DNA from: Parendozoicomonas callyspongiae
GTDB taxonomy: Bacteria; Pseudomonadota; Gammaproteobacteria; Pseudomonadales; Endozoicomonadaceae
Reading direction: 5' to 3'
Assembly (NCBI RefSeq): GCF_023502345.1
Contig: NZ_JAMFLX010000018.1
Location: 40,442 to 104,441 of the forward strand
DNA: 64,000 nucleotides
Positions 61,010 through 64,000 of this stretch are shown in pieces. The first letter of the stretch is position 1. Each line of letters starts with the position of its first letter. Under the pieces are notes generated by a model that saw only the letters and a program-made list of their open reading frames with translations, was not told the DNA's origin and did no database searches. The position numbers and the translations under genes are program-made.

Positions 61010-62596
61010 CTAAGCGTCAGATTTCTCTGTCTGTCCAGAGCTATCTGTCTCAGAGCTGCTGTCGGGTTGCGTAATAACTTCTGGAGGATATTCCTTTTCA
61101 TCCTCCGGTGATTCGTCAATCGGCGTATCAGGCTTATAGCTGTTGATCTGGTCACTGCCTTCCGGTTCCTGGTTTTGCTCTGGGCTCTGTGATCTGGTTG
61201 GTGTTGGGTGTGCGCGGTTCATTTCTGCCAGACAGAAATCGTAGATTCTGTGCTGATCTGCATAATCCATGCTGACAATGTTGATGCTGTTTCCCTGGGA
61301 GCGCAGGGCATTGGAGGTATATCTGGCTATTCCATCAGGCCAGCGAAGGGTCTTATTCAACTTTTCCAGTGTGCTGATATTGAGTGGGTTGAGAGTGAAA
61401 TCCTGGACATTCGGTGTCAGGTAAAGCGGTACCAGAACCAGACCTTTTCTCTGCTCCCTGGCAGCTTCTGCAGCCAGCTCCTTACGCAACAGGTCTGATC
61501 GATTATGTTCTGCATTCAGGTGAGAGAGTGTATCGGGGTTCCACATCCATTCCTTTCTCTCAGATGTCTGCGGACCCAGTGCCATGATCCGGCCTTTGGA
61601 TTTCAGCTGCTCAGCAAGTACAAAACTGGTACCAATCTCTGGCGGGAGTAGAAGCCCCTGGGCCCCCAGCTTGGCCTCAACCGCGTTGTAAATCAGATCA
61701 ACAAATGCAGAGGGCATTTTGGGACGTGGCTGCATATCCAGGATAATGAACTCGTTGGGATTGGCTTCCAGGAATGCTTGAATATCGTCAAGGATACTGC
61801 TGAGCTTGGCCCCCCTCAGACCATGAGCAGTGACGACTTCGAAGTGGCTGTCTTCATCATCACTGCCGACCACCATCAGGTTTAAATCCAGATAACGGAT
61901 TCCAAGATTTAACAGATCACCAGCGGGACGGGCCTGGGTCTTGGTCCATGATGAGAAGTAGTACTTGGCCAGTTTTGGGGTGAAACCGGGAAGCTGGCGA
62001 AGGTATCCGTAGTAATTGATCCGCTCCCCGGTTGCCGGAAGAGCCAATTGGCTGCGACTGTTCTGGGCATGGGTGCCTGTGATATGGGCACCTGGAATAC
62101 AAAGCTGATCAAAGCGTATATCTGGCTGAGCCCTGGCGACAGCTTCCATCCAGCTGTCTGCATCCGGAGTCGGGCTCTGTTTGGGGGGGGCATGTTTAAG
62201 GTTGATACCGAATCTTTCATCCCAGCGACCTGATCTGTGAAACTCAATATCGATACCATCAAGCCAGCTGATATTGTAGCTGCGGAGCAAAGACCACTGG
62301 TTATTGCCGATCTCTCTGGAGTAAATTTCCAGCTCTCCCCCAGTTTTGCTGGGCAAGCAGATATCCTTGGACTGCCATTTCAGGTGGTAGGGAGAGCCGT
62401 AAGCTCCTGAAGTCACAATGCTCCCATCTGCATCCCGGATTTTGATGCCAATAGCTGTGTTGTGGAACAGAGCATCGGTTACCCGGGCAAGCCTGTTGCT
62501 GAGGCAGTACTGCCCATCCGGGGCCGCATAGGCGTTGGGCAGTTGCAGAAAAAGCAGCGAAATAAAGGCTGAAAAGGCTGGCAGGAACCTGGTCAC
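61010..62596 (-). CDS. Exported PI-PLC X-domain phospholipase-like protein
   Basis: A 528-residue protein with a signal peptide (FSAFISLLFLQLPNAYA, cleavage near 24). The GTG start has GGGAG 7 nt upstream. Residues 25-135 look like an N-terminal beta-rich domain with three Cys residues. The PI-PLC X-type barrel spans about 160-440: H171 in CIPGAHITGT, R234 in LGIRYLDLNL, H258 in VVTAHGLRG and FLEANPNEFIILDM. These fit the two catalytic His of phosphatidylinositol-specific phospholipase C. From about 450 an acidic Pro/Ser/Glu/Asp-rich tail follows. Bacteria with such enzymes often use them on host phosphoinositides; here that is inference. A run of eight C codes for Pro within an unbroken frame. 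Confidence 0.85.
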   Translation of the reverse strand: MTRFLPAFSAFISLLFLQLPNAYAAPDGQYCLSNRLARVTDALFHNTAIGIKIRDADGSIVTSGAYGSPYHLKWQSKDICLPSKTGGELEIYSREIGNNQWSLLRSYNISWLDGIDIEFHRSGRWDERFGINLKHAPPKQSPTPDADSWMEAVARAQPDIRFDQLCIPGAHITGTHAQNSRSQLALPATGERINYYGYLRQLPGFTPKLAKYYFSSWTKTQARPAGDLLNLGIRYLDLNLMVVGSDDEDSHFEVVTAHGLRGAKLSSILDDIQAFLEANPNEFIILDMQPRPKMPSAFVDLIYNAVEAKLGAQGLLLPPEIGTSFVLAEQLKSKGRIMALGPQTSERKEWMWNPDTLSHLNAEHNRSDLLRKELAAEAAREQRKGLVLVPLYLTPNVQDFTLNPLNISTLEKLNKTLRWPDGIARYTSNALRSQGNSINIVSMDYADQHRIYDFCLAEMNRAHPTPTRSQSPEQNQEPEGSDQINSYKPDTPIDESPEDEKEYPPEVITQPDSSSETDSSGQTEKSDA

Positions 62597-62673
62597 TGTC
62601 TGTCTCCCGTTGACAGTTACTGTTCCTCTTATGTCGGCCTGTATGTCTCTATCTACAGAATGCGAACAGACTG

Positions 62674-63927
62674 CTAGAGCTGCAGATAGATACGCCCGGA
62701 CTTCATAACGAAACCAATCTGCTCAAGAAGAGATATGTCTTCAAGGGGATTTCCTAGTGTGGCGACGATATCTGCCTCATATCCGGGAAGAAGCTGCCCT
62801 CTTGTTGGCAGATCCAGCAAGTCCGAGGCATTGATTGTAGCACTTTGCAGCGCCTGAAGAGGTGTCATGCCCAGCTCATTCACCAGTCGGCCAAATTCCT
62901 CAGCATTTCTGCCGTGAGGGAGAACAGCTGCATCTGTTCCAAACGCGAATTTAACTCCAGAGCTGACAGCCTGCCGTAACCGCTTCGTCACTTCATTCGC
63001 CAGTCGGGTCGCGTTCGTCACGCCTGCTGGTGATAATTCAATATCCCGCAGCATATGGCTGATGGAATAGGTGGGAACCAGCCATGTGCCATGAGCCAGC
63101 ATCATATCGATAGCTTCCTGATCAATCAAAAAACCGTGTTCAATGGAATCAACTCCTGCTTTGACAGCTGACTTTATTGAAGAGCTACTGTGTGCATGGG
63201 CGGCAACCCTGAGTCCAAAGCGATGGGCTTCCTGAACCAGGGCATTGAGTTCATCCTGGGAGATATTGCCTTCAAGAGTGCCATCTGACATGGCCCCACC
63301 ACTGGCGGTGACCTTGATCACACGTGCCCCCATTCTGATCTGGTAGCGCACGGCCTTTAAAATCTCAGCCACACCATCGGCATGACCATATTCGGGGCGT
63401 GGTACCAGTGTGCCGTGGACATACCCGGAGAAATCACAGTGTCCTCCGGTTGCGCAGATTGCATGGCCGCAGGAGATCATATGCGGTCCATCGACCCAGC
63501 CCCGGTCTATTGCCCGCATAAGCGACAGATCTGCAAAACGGTAGGAGCCCAGATCCCTTACCGTGGTAAAGCCTGCCAGAAGAGTTCGCTGGGCGTTGGC
63601 GACTCCCCGTAAGGCCCAGTCGGCTTCACTTTCCCTGACAGCCTGTTCGCGCCAGCCAGGGACGATATTTCGGGTCAAATGAGTGTGGCAGTCAATAAGG
63701 CCAGGCAGCAGAGTATGTCCGGGCAGATGAACAGTGACGCCTTCAGGAAGTGTATCGGGGTTTATGGCTGAAATACGGGAACCGCACAGGACAATATTTC
63801 CCGGGTAGTTCAGCTGGCCGGACTTCACATCCAGCCAGGCATCAGCCATCAGAATGGTGTGACTGTTGGCCTGCACCAGTGAAATGGCTCCAGCCAGAAA
63901 AAGAAGAGCAAAGAATCTGAGCTTCAT
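62674..63927 (-). CDS. Exported metal-dependent amidohydrolase
   Basis: A 417-residue amidohydrolase-superfamily enzyme with an N-terminal signal peptide (FFALLFLAGAISLVQA). Metal-binding and catalytic positions are in the standard order: LIDCHTHLTR (HxH), ARVIKVTASGG (carboxylated Lys), LRVAAHAHSSS (His), GVDSIEHGFLID (His) and KFAFGTDAAVLP (Asp). It resembles the imidazolonepropionase/Xaa-Pro dipeptidase-like group, whose members cleave N-acyl amino acids, dipeptides or organophosphates; the substrate cannot be told. Location should be periplasmic. It precedes the PI-PLC-like gene by 77 bp on the same strand. The 73 bases upstream to the window end show no gene. Confidence 0.92.
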   Translation of the reverse strand: MKLRFFALLFLAGAISLVQANSHTILMADAWLDVKSGQLNYPGNIVLCGSRISAINPDTLPEGVTVHLPGHTLLPGLIDCHTHLTRNIVPGWREQAVRESEADWALRGVANAQRTLLAGFTTVRDLGSYRFADLSLMRAIDRGWVDGPHMISCGHAICATGGHCDFSGYVHGTLVPRPEYGHADGVAEILKAVRYQIRMGARVIKVTASGGAMSDGTLEGNISQDELNALVQEAHRFGLRVAAHAHSSSSIKSAVKAGVDSIEHGFLIDQEAIDMMLAHGTWLVPTYSISHMLRDIELSPAGVTNATRLANEVTKRLRQAVSSGVKFAFGTDAAVLPHGRNAEEFGRLVNELGMTPLQALQSATINASDLLDLPTRGQLLPGYEADIVATLGNPLEDISLLEQIGFVMKSGRIYLQL

Positions 63928-64000
63928 AGTGATAACCTGACGGCATAAACGCCGGGCAAGATAGTCTGGTTGAAACTCAGCAGTTTGCCCTGTTTTTTTT

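Overview
The window looks like chromosomal DNA of a host-associated marine gammaproteobacterium, most like Endozoicomonas (Oceanospirillales). Housekeeping genes are typically gammaproteobacterial: plsB, rlmA, dapE, rsxABCDGE, nth and a short-form putA. Between them sit large proteins with eukaryote-like domains: a USP-type deubiquitinase, RING/TRAF-type zinc-finger proteins, a bZIP protein resembling Maf factors, a protein with death-fold-like segments, and a kinase-like protein with ZZ-type zinc fingers. The genus is inferred from this mixture; no rRNA gene is present. I saw no tRNA, rRNA or CRISPR array.

Layout. 1-4.4 kb: two uncharacterised proteins (one cut by the window edge), a threonine aldolase and an exported protein. 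4.5-9.1 kb: plsB, a small protein coupled to rlmA, and a CBS-domain protein. 9.5-15.1 kb: the USP-like protein, an ISKra4-type transposase remnant and an exported coiled-coil protein. 15.1-24.3 kb: dapE, a monooxygenase-like protein, a NYN-domain protein, an HSL-type esterase, a compact subtilase-like protein, a DUF547 protein, a ThrE-type exporter and a lone pilin-like protein. 24.4-27.3 kb: two PLP fold-type II enzymes. 27.5-35 kb: nth and the six-gene rsx (rnf) electron-transport operon, separated by one unknown gene. 35.3-40.8 kb: an AT-rich island with two tandem RING/TRAF genes (both frameshifted in G runs), the bZIP gene and the death-fold-like gene. 41-48.9 kb: trmH-type methyltransferase, then a ribose-type ABC sugar operon with its LacI regulator and two matching palindromic operators. 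49.1-52.8 kb: an AspT/YidE-type transporter and an MsbA-type exporter around a possible FNR box. 52.8-57.3 kb: the 1488-residue kinase-like/zinc-finger protein. 57.4-63.9 kb: putA, a DUF3820 protein, an exported PI-PLC-like protein and an exported amidohydrolase.

How they may work together. The metabolic genes form ordinary modules: a Na+/H+-coupled Rnf complex, sugar uptake with an oxidoreductase and an isomerase, and proline catabolism. The eukaryote-like genes share a theme of ubiquitin signalling (addition by RING/TRAF-like proteins, removal by a USP-like protein), kinase signalling, death-fold adaptors and transcription-factor mimicry, which suggests a set of host-directed effectors. That is inference; no secretion system lies in the window.

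A family of roughly 60-70 bp hairpin repeats (four good copies, two half copies) is scattered through the region. One copy lies inside the bZIP coding sequence.
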